64,000 bases of DNA from Trichoplax sp. H2. Lineage: Eukaryota > Placozoa > Uniplacotomia > Trichoplacea. Below, piece after piece: positions 24,801 to 36,689 of the stretch. Made by a program: the position numbers and the translations under genes. Numbering within the stretch: the first letter of the stretch is position 1; the number at the start of each line of letters is the position of its first letter. The stretch covers positions 490,839-554,838 of the forward strand of contig NOWV01000037.1 of the NCBI GenBank assembly GCA_003344405.1, in the 5' to 3' direction. The notes under the pieces were generated by a model, which worked only from the letters and a program-made list of their open reading frames with translations, was not told the DNA's origin and did no database searches.

Positions 24801-26593
24801 GAATTGAATTTGCTTACTTCTCTATTTGTCCATTGCGTTTTACCATACCTTGGTGTGACAAGTGGTACAAATACCTCACATGAACTAACAGCATCGTTAA
24901 GGGAATCTTGCCAATCAACGCCGCACTTTATTTCATGAACATCCTGTGAAATAGGATAGTTAAAAGTAGTAATGGTTAAGTAAGAAAATTAATTTAGCGT
25001 AGCTAGGAGTGAACTGTAAATTAGTACCAACATCAAACAGTAACATACAGGCACTATAACCTACATCATTACACGTACTAGGATAGGTGATCACTACATA
25101 CGTATGCGTATTAACAATCTTTCACACGTATTTACCAGATAAACGCTAAAACCAAGCTTTTCAAACTCTTCTTTCAAACTTAAAGCATGCAGTGCAGCTT
25201 CAGCTCTAACATAACTAATAAGTATTTCCTTTTCACTGTTGTCTTTTACGGCAATTGCTTTAGATCTATTCTGTAAATTTGCTACTGCCGGATGGAACAG
25301 TCTATGAGATCTAATACTATCTGCTGCTGTTGTAAGGGCATTGAAATCTTTATTTTTAATCCTATGATATTGAAAAAGAATGAAGAAATTTATCGGTAAG
25401 CCGTAGAGCTGGCCTCTATCTAGCCTTCGTGATCAAATATATTGTGCTACTGTACTGTACTAATAGTATACTGATAGCTTACGGTGTATCATTTGAGTGA
25501 GGAATGGCGACTGCAACAGAGCCTGTGAAACGAAATAGTTAACGTTATTTAGATTTATTTATCTCGTCGTCATCTAAATAGTTGATATAAGAGCTCTACC
25601 GAGAGTACTAAGTGTAAAAAATATAGACTTGCTAAAGATGAAACCTTTGCGTTCGAGAACTAGCATGATACCATAAATAAAAAATAAAATAAGGAAAATT
25701 TGCAGTATCCTCAATGACTTTTACTATTAAAGGTATAACTATCTCATCCTCAATGATTTTTAATTTCGTATAAAATTAACGTTAATAAATCACTATCTGA
25801 TAAGTTAAAAATTGATTGCCCTATCGAATTGATCACAGCAAATGCCATATCCATTACGTCTTATATATTCTAGGTCTATATAAAAAATGCCTATCATATC
25901 CATGAGAATGCTACTATTCTTATTATCGTGATTATTTAAGTAGAGTATTCATTGCCTAGCTTTCTCTGTATTTTTACCCAGCTTACTATTATCGGGCGCT
26001 TGAAATTGGATATAAATTATTTGCTGCGTTATAATATCAGCAATAGTTAGTCTTTCTTCTTGAAAGGTGAAAACAGGCCAGCAATTATGATCCAAGAAAG
26101 TAAACGCTGCCAGCTTGGCACCTTTTAGCTATTATAAAGTATGTGATAATAGGCTAAGTGAGATATCATATACTGGCAATGGTTATCAAATTATTATCAT
26201 TAAGGTTGTCTACGGTGATGATTGAAATTAAGTTACGGTGTATTAACAACTTTAACCTGTTGGTTAATTTCACGTCGAGTTTCAGACAATAGCAGCGTAA
26301 TTTTAGCAAAGATGAAACCAAGCGGTTTTTTATCGGTTGACATAATTCCAATTCTGCATTCATCAACTATAAAAAAGGATGAAAATACCGATGGGTAATT
26401 GATTCATATTCTATACGCGTATATTGACTATCTTACTGTATAGGGCTGAAATTGATGGCATTAGGGTACTATAAACAGATGACATGCGAGCTAAAGATTC
26501 ACTGTTTGAGAACTTTTGTATCTTTTGCTTACCTGCAGTTTGAATAGTAACTAGGTTATCATGATCTACCACATGGCTAGCTCGAATGCACAT
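21812..26593 (-). CDS. TIR-TIR-SLOG protein (putative NAD/nucleotide signalling)
   Basis: Eighteen exons join in phase to 800 residues: 26593-26437, 26366-26257, 26113-25978, 25522-25483, 25361-25136, 24943-24818, 24685-24618, 24473-24406, 24322-24045, 23898-23751, 23571-23450, 23347-23246, 23148-23047, 22943-22846, 22774-22695, 22536-22457, 22363-22100 and 22009-21812. Residues 1-147 match no domain I know. TIR1 (about 192-330) has EILISYV, DWQDSLNDAV, VFVPLVTPRYG, then W261TNRE265, which fits the WxxxE catalytic glutamate of NADase TIRs. TIR2 (about 389-527) has LIILSCHP, MVIFLLSQAF and RFIPL, but CQQQ at the glutamate position, so it is probably inactive. A LOG/SLOG Rossmann domain (about 562-735) has YISGGTKF, LITGGFYGVGDVLG, VYHVLPV and ILIEGGPGAAHEAE. 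A Ser/Pro-rich tail follows. Known family role: TIRs cleave NAD or act as scaffolds, and SLOGs bind nucleotide signals. A signalling or immune role is inferred. The start codon is the least certain point. Confidence 0.85.
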
Positions 26594-28882
26594 TTCTTGA
26601 TTTGAATTCACAGGCCAACTATAGCATTGCAATTAATTATTGGATAATAATTGAAATATCTTAGTGATAGGTGACTAGTCCATATTTTTAGCTGCAATTT
26701 CATCCTTATAATTTATATAATAAATGTGGTTTTAAGTTAATCATGGCATCATCAAATCAGGTATAAGCAGTTGCATTCGTCAAAATTTTTTAATAATATC
26801 ATTAATCAACAATCACTACTATAATAAACTTCTTCTACTTCTAGTTACGAATAAACATACTGTACTGTAGATACACTACGTATCCTGCGTTGCATGTATC
26901 AACAAAGTAGATAGGCATACTACGTCTAACCAATACAGTATAAGATATCAAGGGAGTGTCAGAAGATGGAATAGTAGGCATCGAAAAGGAAAATTGAAAA
27001 GAATATTTCTTTTCAGCCTACTCTACATCAGCGATTGCTGCTACTCCTTTCAATGGGCTGGCCATGATGTGGGTTGTTATTGGTACACTTGGAAAAGAGT
27101 GTCTATTGCAAGTTTGCAAAGTATCACAATGCGCCATGTCATCTGGATGCGATTAAGACACCAGTGAGCACGACACAAAGCTCAACTTGCATTTATCAAC
27201 ATGGTTTGATGAGCTTGTGTAATATGGCACTTGTGCTAACTCATCATCATAACCATATTATGATGCATTTAAATGCTAATACAGTATTCATTACACCATC
27301 AATGCATCCATTTCATTCTCCACTGATGCGTGTACCGTATGAACAATTAACGACTAGTGGTGATCCTTCCCACTTACCCCTTCCGAGTGAGAAAACGAAA
27401 AGATTGAGGTAAATTATCCAATTGATTGGCTATGCATAGGCGAAGTTGCTGAATGCTTGCATCCGATATATTATCGCATACCACCACTCCTAGAACATGA
27501 TAAACCGTGGAAGTATCTCGATGATCCAGCTGATGATGGAATGGCTTATTGGCAATGAAGCGAATTCCGATGACATTACTCGATTGTCGTGGATTAAGAT
27601 AATTCGGGCTGCTTCGTATACTTTGCATCACTGTATTCAATTAGCTAGGGCTACAAGCTGAAGAGAGATTATTCAATGGAGATGAGAATGTCGGCCAAGT
27701 TGTTCAACTAGAAAGAAGAGCTGGACAGGTAGAGCAAGTTGCAAATTTTATTAAGTCAACAAGCGCAGCCAAACTTGGGCATGTCTGCAAGTATTTGCTC
27801 AGGTCTTGCTCGATGTCTACAGTACTGACCACTGTAGTAAAATACGGTAAGGTTAGGGTGGCCCAGTCAAAAGCCACTGGCTACAGTACGATCCTACGGT
27901 GCATACTACTGTAACGCGGGCGATGCAACTCATACTGAACGAGCCAATGGCGAGGCTGGCCACTGGCCATGGCTGTACTGACTGACTGACTGACTGACGG
28001 GCCAATCCACAGCCAGCAAATTGCTAAATGAATACGACTGGAGGCTGACGATGGCCGACTGTCTATTTGGATAGGAGATTATGGCAACTAGCCAAGGATG
28101 CCTAAGATACTCCACATACCAGTAATTCTATTTCTTTGTGAAACTATTGTTAGAGCTCTTTTAGGCAGAGGGGGAAAAAACATAGCGATAGGATATAGGA
28201 AGTCCCTTTTTGCCTGGAGAAATCCTGTACAGTAGTCCATGACGATCTGCACTGTTTACGTCGATCCTTTTCCATTCCACTGCTTGACTTATACAGTACT
28301 TGAAAATAGAAGGTACAGTAATATACACGTCAGTACTAGTATTACTGTCCTACAGCATCATGCCATCGGTGAATTTACTGTAGGGAAGGCACTATTGAAT
28401 CTACTGTAGGAGTCTATCATGCATGGGACGAAAATGGAGAACTTTGCCAATTCCCCCAACTTCCAACTTACTCAAGTCTGTCTGTACCATACATCGCGCA
28501 TGTGCACTGGACAGTACTTGCAACAGAGTCAATCTTGTACTTTCCTTTACTGCCAGGACTCGACTGTCGATGATTGCTGGCGATTAGTTGCTAGTCAAAT
28601 CCCAAATATCCAAATATCAATCTAAAATTGCCAATTCACTACTTGGAAGAGTATTAGTAGGGGCCAATTTTTGCATCGTCGTCTTCTTGTGCTATATTGT
28701 ACTGTGTATCAACGGACTTGTAAGAAACCCCTGACTAGATCGACGCGTAGATTCAACTCGGTATTAGCAAGCTGTCTAGATCGCAGGTCCAACTGCAATT
28801 GTGCAACGTTAAGACCAAATTAATCCATGATTGCATCACTCCAAATTAAATTCCTCTTCCTCGCGCTCTTCAATTCCCCAAG
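26594..28882. other. Divergent intergenic region, TIR-SLOG to BNIP1
   Basis: The presumed promoters of the two divergent genes lie at its ends. The open frames at 27074-27412 (+) and 27374-27640 (-) show no recognisable motif or splice context. GTAC-type palindromic words are frequent from about 27820 to 28400. The bases just before the BNIP1 start are pyrimidine-rich. No transposon ends were recognised. Confidence 0.45.
27979..27998 (+). repeat. Microsatellite (tgac)5
   Basis: Five perfect tgac units lie in intergenic sequence. Confidence 0.95.
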
Positions 28883-30424
28883 ATGGCAGATATCACATTC
28901 TCAGCTGTAGCCAAATTACAAATACAAGAAATTATTCGACTTGAATTTGAAATTCAATCTATTATTCAACAAATTAAAGATAGCCAAGGACCTTTTGAAA
29001 TACTCAATAGATTGCATAGCCAGGTGAAAGATTGCATGAAGATCCTAGAGGAAGACGTCAATGTAAGGGGATAATGGATAAAACTGGAATGTCAGTCTTT
29101 CGATATCGGTCTTGACAGTGAAATGATAGTATTTTTACTTGACTATTTGAAGCATAATAATGTATGTTATGATGATGAAAATTGGCTTGCTTGCATGATT
29201 AACCAATTGATTATACAAATGTGTTCTAGTAAACAGCTTGATCATCATACTTTTCACTGCATTTTAGAAATTAAAGATATTGGCCCATGAAGAGGATAAA
29301 GACAGCCAAACACAAGAAATCTTGCAAGTAGCAGGCCGCCACCAGCAACAACTGGAAAGGTAACAATACGTATACTGTACATCATTCCTTACTACTAAAC
29401 TGTAGATTTTACAACACGGTCGTAGCCAAATCATACACGCGTAGACGGACAGTACTTCTCGTCTATAATAATCTCCTGTTTCACTCTGTGTCTATAATAC
29501 TGGCCAAAGCTCTCAAAAATCTCTCAGGCGTGCCTTGCTCACCGCTAAAACTAACATCGAAAATACCGATAGACAAGTACTTATCGAAGGCGGTTCTTCC
29601 CAGTTAAGACAAAGGTAATACAGTACTCTACTTTCGTAGTCATACTACAATAAGATTGACACTAGTCATGAATATGGTATAAATTAGATTGTATGATATG
29701 GTATAAAATGATTTCATATTGCTTGAAGTATCAATCTTTCGATAGCTCATGTGTATACGCTTCACAGATATAGCTATATAATGTTCCTATACTTGAAATG
29801 ATTGATTTATTAATTTACAGTCAATATCAACAATTGTAGTAATGTAAAGAGTGGATAAATTCAAAAATACTTTTAAAATCTTCTCCATATTTTTAATTAA
29901 TGCTGTGCACATAAATATGAATATGTCTGGTATCGAATAACTAGGGTACAAACTAAAAAAGAAGCAGTCAAATTAGCTAGCGAAGTCACGAATGAACTAA
30001 TACACATCAATCAAATGATGGCGGAACAAGTTAAACAGAGCGAACAGAATATGCAGCTTTTAGGTATAATGACATCATTCAGTTACTTACCGTACGAAGC
30101 TACGGCCAATTTTTACCCCATTAGCTTTGCTAGAACATAGTTTTGTATTTCTAACAAATAGCAATGTCGATTGGGTTTGATCAATAAACAGTTGTGAGTT
30201 AACGTAAGCTTGATATGTTTATGTACTCGTATACAGCAACTTCATCCATGGCCCTCACCGATACTGGAGAAGAATTGAAAAGTCAGTCTGGAGTTATTAC
30301 ATCTAGTAATAAGCTGCTGACAAAATATGGCCGACGCGAATTAACAGACACTGTCGTTATTTTTTTCGGTGTCTTGGTCTTTCTCGCCACGGTCTTATAT
30401 ATACTCAAAAAGAGAATGTTTTAA
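28883..30424 (+). CDS. BNIP1: BNIP1 / SEC20 endoplasmic reticulum SNARE
   Basis: This is a tail-anchored Qb-type SNARE of the ER, which with syntaxin 18 and USE1 receives Golgi-derived retrograde vesicles. Five exons join in phase: 28883-29062, 29268-29359, 29510-29614, 29945-30063 and 30237-30424. They give 227 residues against 228 in the human protein. The N-terminal helical region contains QEIIRLEFEIQSIIQQIKD, matching the family. The SNARE-like helix spans VKLASEVTNELIHINQMM to SNKLLTKYGRRELTDTVV. A single membrane segment (VVIFFGVLVFLATVLYIL) lies at the extreme C terminus and is followed by KKRMF, a short basic lumenal end. The start ATG sits in AAGATGG and agrees with the family N terminus. 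An AATAAA occurs at 30561-30566. Identification is very secure. Confidence 0.96.
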
Positions 30425-30560
30425 TTGATCATTATTCGAGCTTATATCAACATTTTATTATACTGTATCCAAGATACTAATGAATTATTTTTCAAAATCT
30501 CTATATAAGAAATAGCAATGGTTGTCTATACATTATTCAATTCTGTGAAGTGATTATTCA

Positions 30561-30566
30561 AATAAA
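30561..30566 (+). terminator. Candidate polyadenylation signal of BNIP1
   Basis: Canonical AATAAA 137 bases after the BNIP1 stop codon, in AT-rich noncoding sequence. Confidence 0.45.
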
Positions 30567-33500
30567 TACTATGAAATTTTTTATTTTTCCATATCGGTGA
30601 CGTTGCCAATTGCAAATAATTCATCTCCATGTATATCATATTCCTATTCACAAATTATCTAGTATTGCACATTGATTCATAAAAAATTACTTTACCATAA
30701 ACCATGCTAGTATGGCTGATATGTAAAATCTGAAACTTATAAAGTAGATGACACTGAGGTACAAAATTTATAGTGATGTCTTTTCGTACCGAACACGTGT
30801 AATACAATGTGGAACAAGTTTTATTCTATTACATTAATATCTTTATAGTAATAAATTGTGAATTGTAACTTTTGCTTACATACTCGTATAGATCAGTTTA
30901 ATTCAAACTTTTTAGGGGAATTAAATCACTGTATGATACTGTAGATAGAATAATGTTGTCATTGTATTTGTAATACACTTGATTTGCTTCTCGGCAATAA
31001 TTTGGCTTCATGGCAAACTTGAATAAAATAGTTTCTTCCTTCGTGGAATCGGTAATCGATATAAATATATATATATTCCTATACTTTGAATGCTTAAAAG
31101 TATTTAATGGCGTTATACAGTAAGTATAACAAGTGATAGACGTCATTTATGAATTTAATTAACAGGTATCGGTTATAAATGAGTGAAAGGATTTGCAGTC
31201 CTAATTACTATCTGTTGCTGTATAGCAACCTTCATTCGATTTTACTTTACACTATGCAATTAATTCAGCTAATCATTTATGCCTCAGCAAGCTCACGAGC
31301 CCATCTAGTACCAAATTTCGTTTTGATTTTAAGTCTAAGGTACTCCGATCTATTGCACGCCATATGATACAACAACTGATTGAAGGTAAATTAGAGATTT
31401 TATATTTTTAAGTTGATAAGAACGTTCTCTTTTCACGAATAGAATAAAAATCCAAATGAGCCATGAAGCATTAGCTCTATTTTCGTCGATATGTCATTCG
31501 CTAGAATGAGGTAGCTTACTAGGGGCTAGAGTCGCCAGCATAACTTCTTTGCAAGTGATCGTTAAATTTTATTATAATTAAAGGGTAAATACAAATAAAG
31601 CCTCATGTACACATTATACAGAACTATAATGTACATTGTCTAGACAAGAAACATTTATAGTAATAAGATATGCTTTCATTGGTGTCATATTACGATTAAG
31701 CTTACAACAAAAGAAGACCAAATCTACCTCGTAGTTTGTTATTAATTAGAATTACTCATCTAATATTGATTTCTGTACTTTTATGTATTATTGTACACTT
31801 TTCGTTTTGCTTTTGGACCAAGGTGTAAAACTTTGCCTGTTAGAGCTAGACTTCGGCTACTTTTTATTTCATAAGGGAAATCCTTAGACATGGTGATCTT
31901 CCTTGATTGGTTAATGATAAGTCGATTAGTTTTTTTCAGTAACATGATGGAATTTTTAGCGATAAGGTACAGTAGCGAATAGAATATGTATAAAATGGAT
32001 AGAGTAAGAAGAAATTGATGGTGTTCATCAATACTGGTATACTCGATACAGAGCATTTACAACGATTGGTTGAGAGACTCTATCACGAAAGTACTCCTTT
32101 GCTTGATGTATATCAGTAATGATGAAATATTGGATATCGGATGGATGGGTAGCTTTAATCGTATCGACTCTACCTATTGATTTTAATTTTCAGTTAACTG
32201 AAAAAAAATTAATTTGTAAAGGAGAGTGTTATGACAATATTGCGCTGTGGCGTAGATACTGTGTAATGCCATACACGCGTATACCAGCGTTTTTGGGTAT
32301 TCTTATTATCAATAATAGCTAAAAGCGTATGGAAAATAATCAAGTCTTAATTTGATCACTGTGTGATGTGGTAATAGATGGAAGTTATTCGATTATTTTA
32401 GCGTCAAGGTGGTAAACATCAACTAGGATCACTTTTGAATGTGTTTATTGAATTATATGTTGTGATAATAATGCAGTATAAATATTGCATCCATTTATCA
32501 TATTACGCCATGGTGGTACCATCGAATTTGAATAATCAGCATGAACCTCTGTTAAATGAGTAGATTATCGTAAACCGTCAGTAAAGCAACGGGAGTTTGC
32601 ACTAGTAAATATTTAAGCACATCGATGATTCCTTTGCAAGAGCGCTATAAAAAGTTTTAGTTATCCTTAGGGAGGGCTGGGAAAAAGCTGCAATTTGCTT
32701 TAGTTCAATACGTGACACAGTCCTTTTTTTAGGCATCAACTGCTCACCTTGACATACGCGTATGCAGAAGTATTGCACGAATTGATATTTGGTCTTTAAC
32801 AACAAATAGAGCATAGTCAAATTCAGCTATTGGATGTTTGAACAGTAGTTTATGGCGATATCATCCGGTAGTGGCCTTAGCAGTATCACATTTTTTGAAT
32901 AATTTCATCAAGTTGTACCTTGTAGTTATGTTCATTTTAAGATTTGCTCTATTTTTAATGAACTCCAATTTGGGATTTGTGGATTGAGAACCTTGGCAGT
33001 TAAGAAATTTCTTCATGACATCCGTGAATTCAATCAAATGAAAGAGAGGCAGTCACTGTAGCTCAATATTGACATAGTCTGGCTAGCGGATCGACTATTT
33101 GAAATCTTTCTCCGAGTATGTAAGTAAAATAAATAATCTTTGCATGGTATGCGAATTTCTACAATTATACCAGTGATGGACGATTTGGTTTCAACTGTGC
33201 AAACGTGTATTGAAAAATTGGTCAGTTACTACGATACATTGGTCGTAATGGTAGTAACATTTCCTTGAGCTTTTATTATGATACTATTGCGCTTGTAGAT
33301 AATAAGTAAAACCTAGTGATCATCATTGTGATTAAGGCACATCGCTTTACCATGCATATTCATGGGCAAGTAAGTTATGGTATATCAATACTGCGTATAT
33401 ACTGTACAAATGAATATGTACTCGTATACCCTTATAAAGCAATAACAGGATAATAAAGTTTATGGCCTATTATAAATTGAAATTGAAATGGTATAGTAAC

Positions 33501-33847
33501 AACGATTGGGGTATGTTGGTCATAGGGGATTACTATATTCAATTTTTGCTCTGGCACGCATTTTACTCTAGCGTGTGTGTTTGTGCTATTTACCTTGAAG
33601 TGATTTGAGCTTACAGATGCAATAAAAATGGATCACCTATCTCCACTTTTTTATAATAAAGTTCAAGGCCTATTCTAATTGCAAGTAGTACAGTAGCATC
33701 AACACGGTTAGGTTGGTGATTGCTGTATTTGATTTTTCTTCTGGCAACATTTGTCTGTAGTGTGTGTGTGTTTCTGCTGTTTCTCTTAAAGCAATGTAAG
33801 CCTCCAAAGGCGATCGATAGCGATTGCTTTCCTCCGTTATTTTATCT

Positions 33848-33993
33848 CTTGTTTATTTGCATCATCTGATAGTATTCTATTTAGCAAGGCCATAATCTTG
33901 TTTATTGCCATCATCTGATAGTATTCTATTTAGCAAGGCCATAATCTTGTTTATTGCCATCATCTGACTGTATTGTAGTCAGCAAGATCATCA
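33848..33993 (+). repeat. Tandem triplication, 49-base unit
   Basis: Three copies begin at 33848, 33897 and 33946. Each starts cttgtttatt, then has catcatctga and a tattctatttagcaaggcca variant. The first two are nearly identical and the third has diverged. Confidence 0.9.
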
Positions 33994-34304
33994 TCATAAC
34001 AGTACTAGTTGGATTTTAAATGGTGCAACTGTGTCTGCAAGAACTGTAGGATCTCACCGGCTCGATACTGTCCATGGATTAGCAAGTCGATAGTAACTCG
34101 CACACTCTACCGTGGGAAGAGAATTTCTGATACAAGGAGATGGATTAATACGCGTATCATGATTGATTGATTGATATTGTACAGTACTAAGAAGAGAGTT
34201 GTATCTTTCTTGACGTATATCATCAAGTCCAGTTGAAGAAGAAGCCAAAGTCTTGGCCTTGTTATTGTAAGATCGTTGATGACAACACTGCATATCGTCT
34301 AGTT

Positions 34305-34711
34305 GTTAACAAGGGATCCAATGTTGACATTAATTGAACATTTCAAGCGGTGGTATACTCTACTGTACTGCACTATTTGTACTTTGGAATCTATGAATAC
34401 CGTCCAAGTGGAAAATGTTGCTTTACAAACGGCAGTCAAAAGAGACAACTACAGCTGCATTATCCAATTTTTAGCACGTCATGACTGCCAACATGATGGC
34501 AAGAAGTCGTTAACAAGGGATCCAATGTTGACATTGATTGAACATTTCAAGCAGTGGCAAACTCTACTGTACTGCACTATTTGTACTTTGGAATCTATGA
34601 ATACCGTCCAAGTGGAAAATGTTGCTTTACAAACGGCAGTCAAAAGAGAGACAACTACAGCAGCATTATCCAATTTTTAGCATGTCATGACTGCCAACAT
34701 CAATGTCGGCA
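34305..34711 (+). repeat. Direct tandem duplication, about 204-base unit
   Basis: Two adjacent copies start at 34305 and 34509 with gttaacaagggatccaatgt. They differ by only a few substitutions and small indels, so the duplication is recent. The 125-codon open frame at 34303-34680 spans both copies and repeats the same peptide. Since it lacks recognisable domains it is not taken as a gene. Confidence 0.9.
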
Positions 34712-35739
34712 AGATGGAGATGGCCACCTCGCAAGTTGAAAAGGCTAACTGAACAAGATGGCCACTTGGTCACGCATGCAATTGAGCAAGTGGTTTTCCA
34801 TCATAATATCGTGTCTCCCATGATCGCCTTACCAGACTGTCAATCAAAGGGCAGCACGCGCGAAGCACGAACGTACAACCGTGCAAGATTGAGTCGTTTT
34901 GCGGCGATCGTTCTCCGTTGAATAGACAGCAGCTGCAGCACTGGAGGACTACGCATGGTCAATAAAACTGGATGGTTTGGAAAGTCAAGCATGGATGGTT
35001 GTGTGTTGGAAAAGATGGCTGCTACCGATTGAAAGTCATGCCTGTGCCTTGCCTTCATGAACAACCATCCGAGTGATGGCGTATTGAGTAGTCCAAGCTT
35101 CCGCCTAGCGTTGAGGAGTTTCTTTTGGCTTACGTTATTGTTGTACATACTGTATGTAGGTCAAGTTTGTGTATGCCAGTGAATTGTGGTAACAATCACT
35201 GCGTGGTGAATTTCTCCAAGCAGCACCCGTACACCAGTCTTGCTGATGTAAGAAACAAGGGCACCATTGCTGACTGAGTGTTGACAGTATGGCATGGAGA
35301 TGACAACGCCAAGTGTACAGTACAGTCAATAACAAATGGCAAAACTATTTTGGGCTTGCGGTACAACAATAAATAAACATCCACAGTCACGCAGTTTGAA
35401 TGTCCACAAGAGTTAGCGTGGACTTTTGGAAATACCGTACTGTCCGAGGACAGTATACTGTACTGGATTTCCACCAGTTGATGATATTGTAGACAGTGTT
35501 GTGTTGTATAGGACGATCTAGGGTTAGTGGAATACTAACAAGTTGTGTTGAAGGTGGGTACTAATGTCCTCTCAATCAGCAAGGAAGACAAGAGATTGGA
35601 CACGTAGTTCAAGTTCTTGTAAAGTGAGCAACTAACTCTTCTTCTCTTTTTATTGCATTGAAAAGCGCCGGCTTGTATACGTACGTTATTGACACTTTCA
35701 ACGCATTCTAATTGCAAGTTTGTACAACCGTGAATTGGC

Positions 35740-36585
35740 TATCGAACAAGTACTGTACACTGTACAGTAGAGCGTCCAGTCCAGCAGACTACAGTGTACA
35801 GTACAACGAACTGGATACTGTACTGTACTGGAAGGAAACGTCGGTGACAACGAGTGACGACCTTCGAGGTTCAGCCCATCGCCAGCCGTGGGTGTCTCTG
35901 GTGTTGTCAAATACTCTATAGCGTCGAGTAGACTACCGTGTACACTGTACAGTACAACGAACTGGATACAGTACAGTACTGTACTGGAACTGGAAAGAAA
36001 TGTCGGTGACGACGAGTGACCACCATCGAGGTTCAGCCCATCGCGGGCCGTGTGTATGGGCTGTTGTCAAATACTCTACAGTACATAGCGTCCAGTAGAC
36101 TACAGTGTACAGTACAACGAACTTGATACAGTACTGGAAAGAAACGTCAGTGACGACGAGTGACCACCATCGAGGTTCAGCCCATCGCGGGCCGTGGGTA
36201 TGGCCGTGGGTGTCTCTGGACTGTTGTCAAATACTGTACAGTATAGCGTCCAGTAGACTACAGTACAGTGTACAGTGTACAGTACAACGAAGTGGATACT
36301 GTACTGCACTGGAAAGAAACGTCAGTGACGACGAGTGACCACCATCGAGGTTCAACCCATCGCCAGCCGTGGGTAGGGCCGTGGGTGTCTCTGGACTGTT
36401 ATCAAATACTGTATAGCGTCCAGTAGACTACAGTACAGTGTACAGTGTACAGTACAACGAAGTGGATACTGTACTGCACTGGAAAGAAACGTCAGTGACG
36501 ACGAGTGACCACCATCGAGGTTCAACCCATCGCCAGCCGTGGGTAGGGCCGTGGGTGTCTCTGGTGTTGTCCAAGTTTAAAAGCT
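35740..36585 (+). repeat. Promoter-proximal tandem array upstream of hexokinase
   Basis: Five units of about 150-170 bases begin near 35771, 35920, 36087, 36245 and 36414 with agcgtccagtagactac. Each unit has a GTAC-palindrome part (gtgtacagtacaacga, gtactg-type words) followed by a fixed part: gaaacgtcagtgacgacgag, then tgaccaccatcgaggttca, then cccatcgc. The last two units are almost identical. The array ends about 105 bases before the hexokinase start codon, so it overlaps or abuts the promoter. Confidence 0.92.
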
Positions 36586-36689
36586 TCAAACTCGCCCCCA
36601 GGCCAATCACTCTCGCTCGCCCTCTTGCAGTACACTTGCAATATTGTCAGTGACTTTGGTGGAAAATTGCAACAAACTCCAAGAAAAAA

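Larger units (their letters stand above)
30425..35739. other. Gene-poor 5.3 kb stretch
   Basis: No multi-exon gene with convincing codon usage was found on either strand. The scattered open frames of 60-125 codons lack recognisable motifs, and some lie wholly within local duplications. A candidate BNIP1 polyadenylation signal is at 30561-30566. From about 34170 onward GTAC-type palindromes become common. Two tandem duplications within this stretch are listed separately. Unannotated noncoding RNA cannot be excluded. Confidence 0.4.

Noticed and set aside
26742-26759. ATG plus five codons followed by a GTATAAG donor on the plus strand
   Set aside because: It could be a tiny first exon, but no plus-strand partner exon was found and BNIP1 has its own good start. 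It is consistent with chance.
27074-27640. Open frames of 112 (+) and 88 (-) codons upstream of BNIP1
   Set aside because: They overlap on opposite strands and show no motif or splice partner.
30425-35739. Possible decayed retrotransposon in the gene-poor stretch
   Set aside because: No reverse transcriptase, integrase, transposase, terminal repeats or target-site duplications were recognised.
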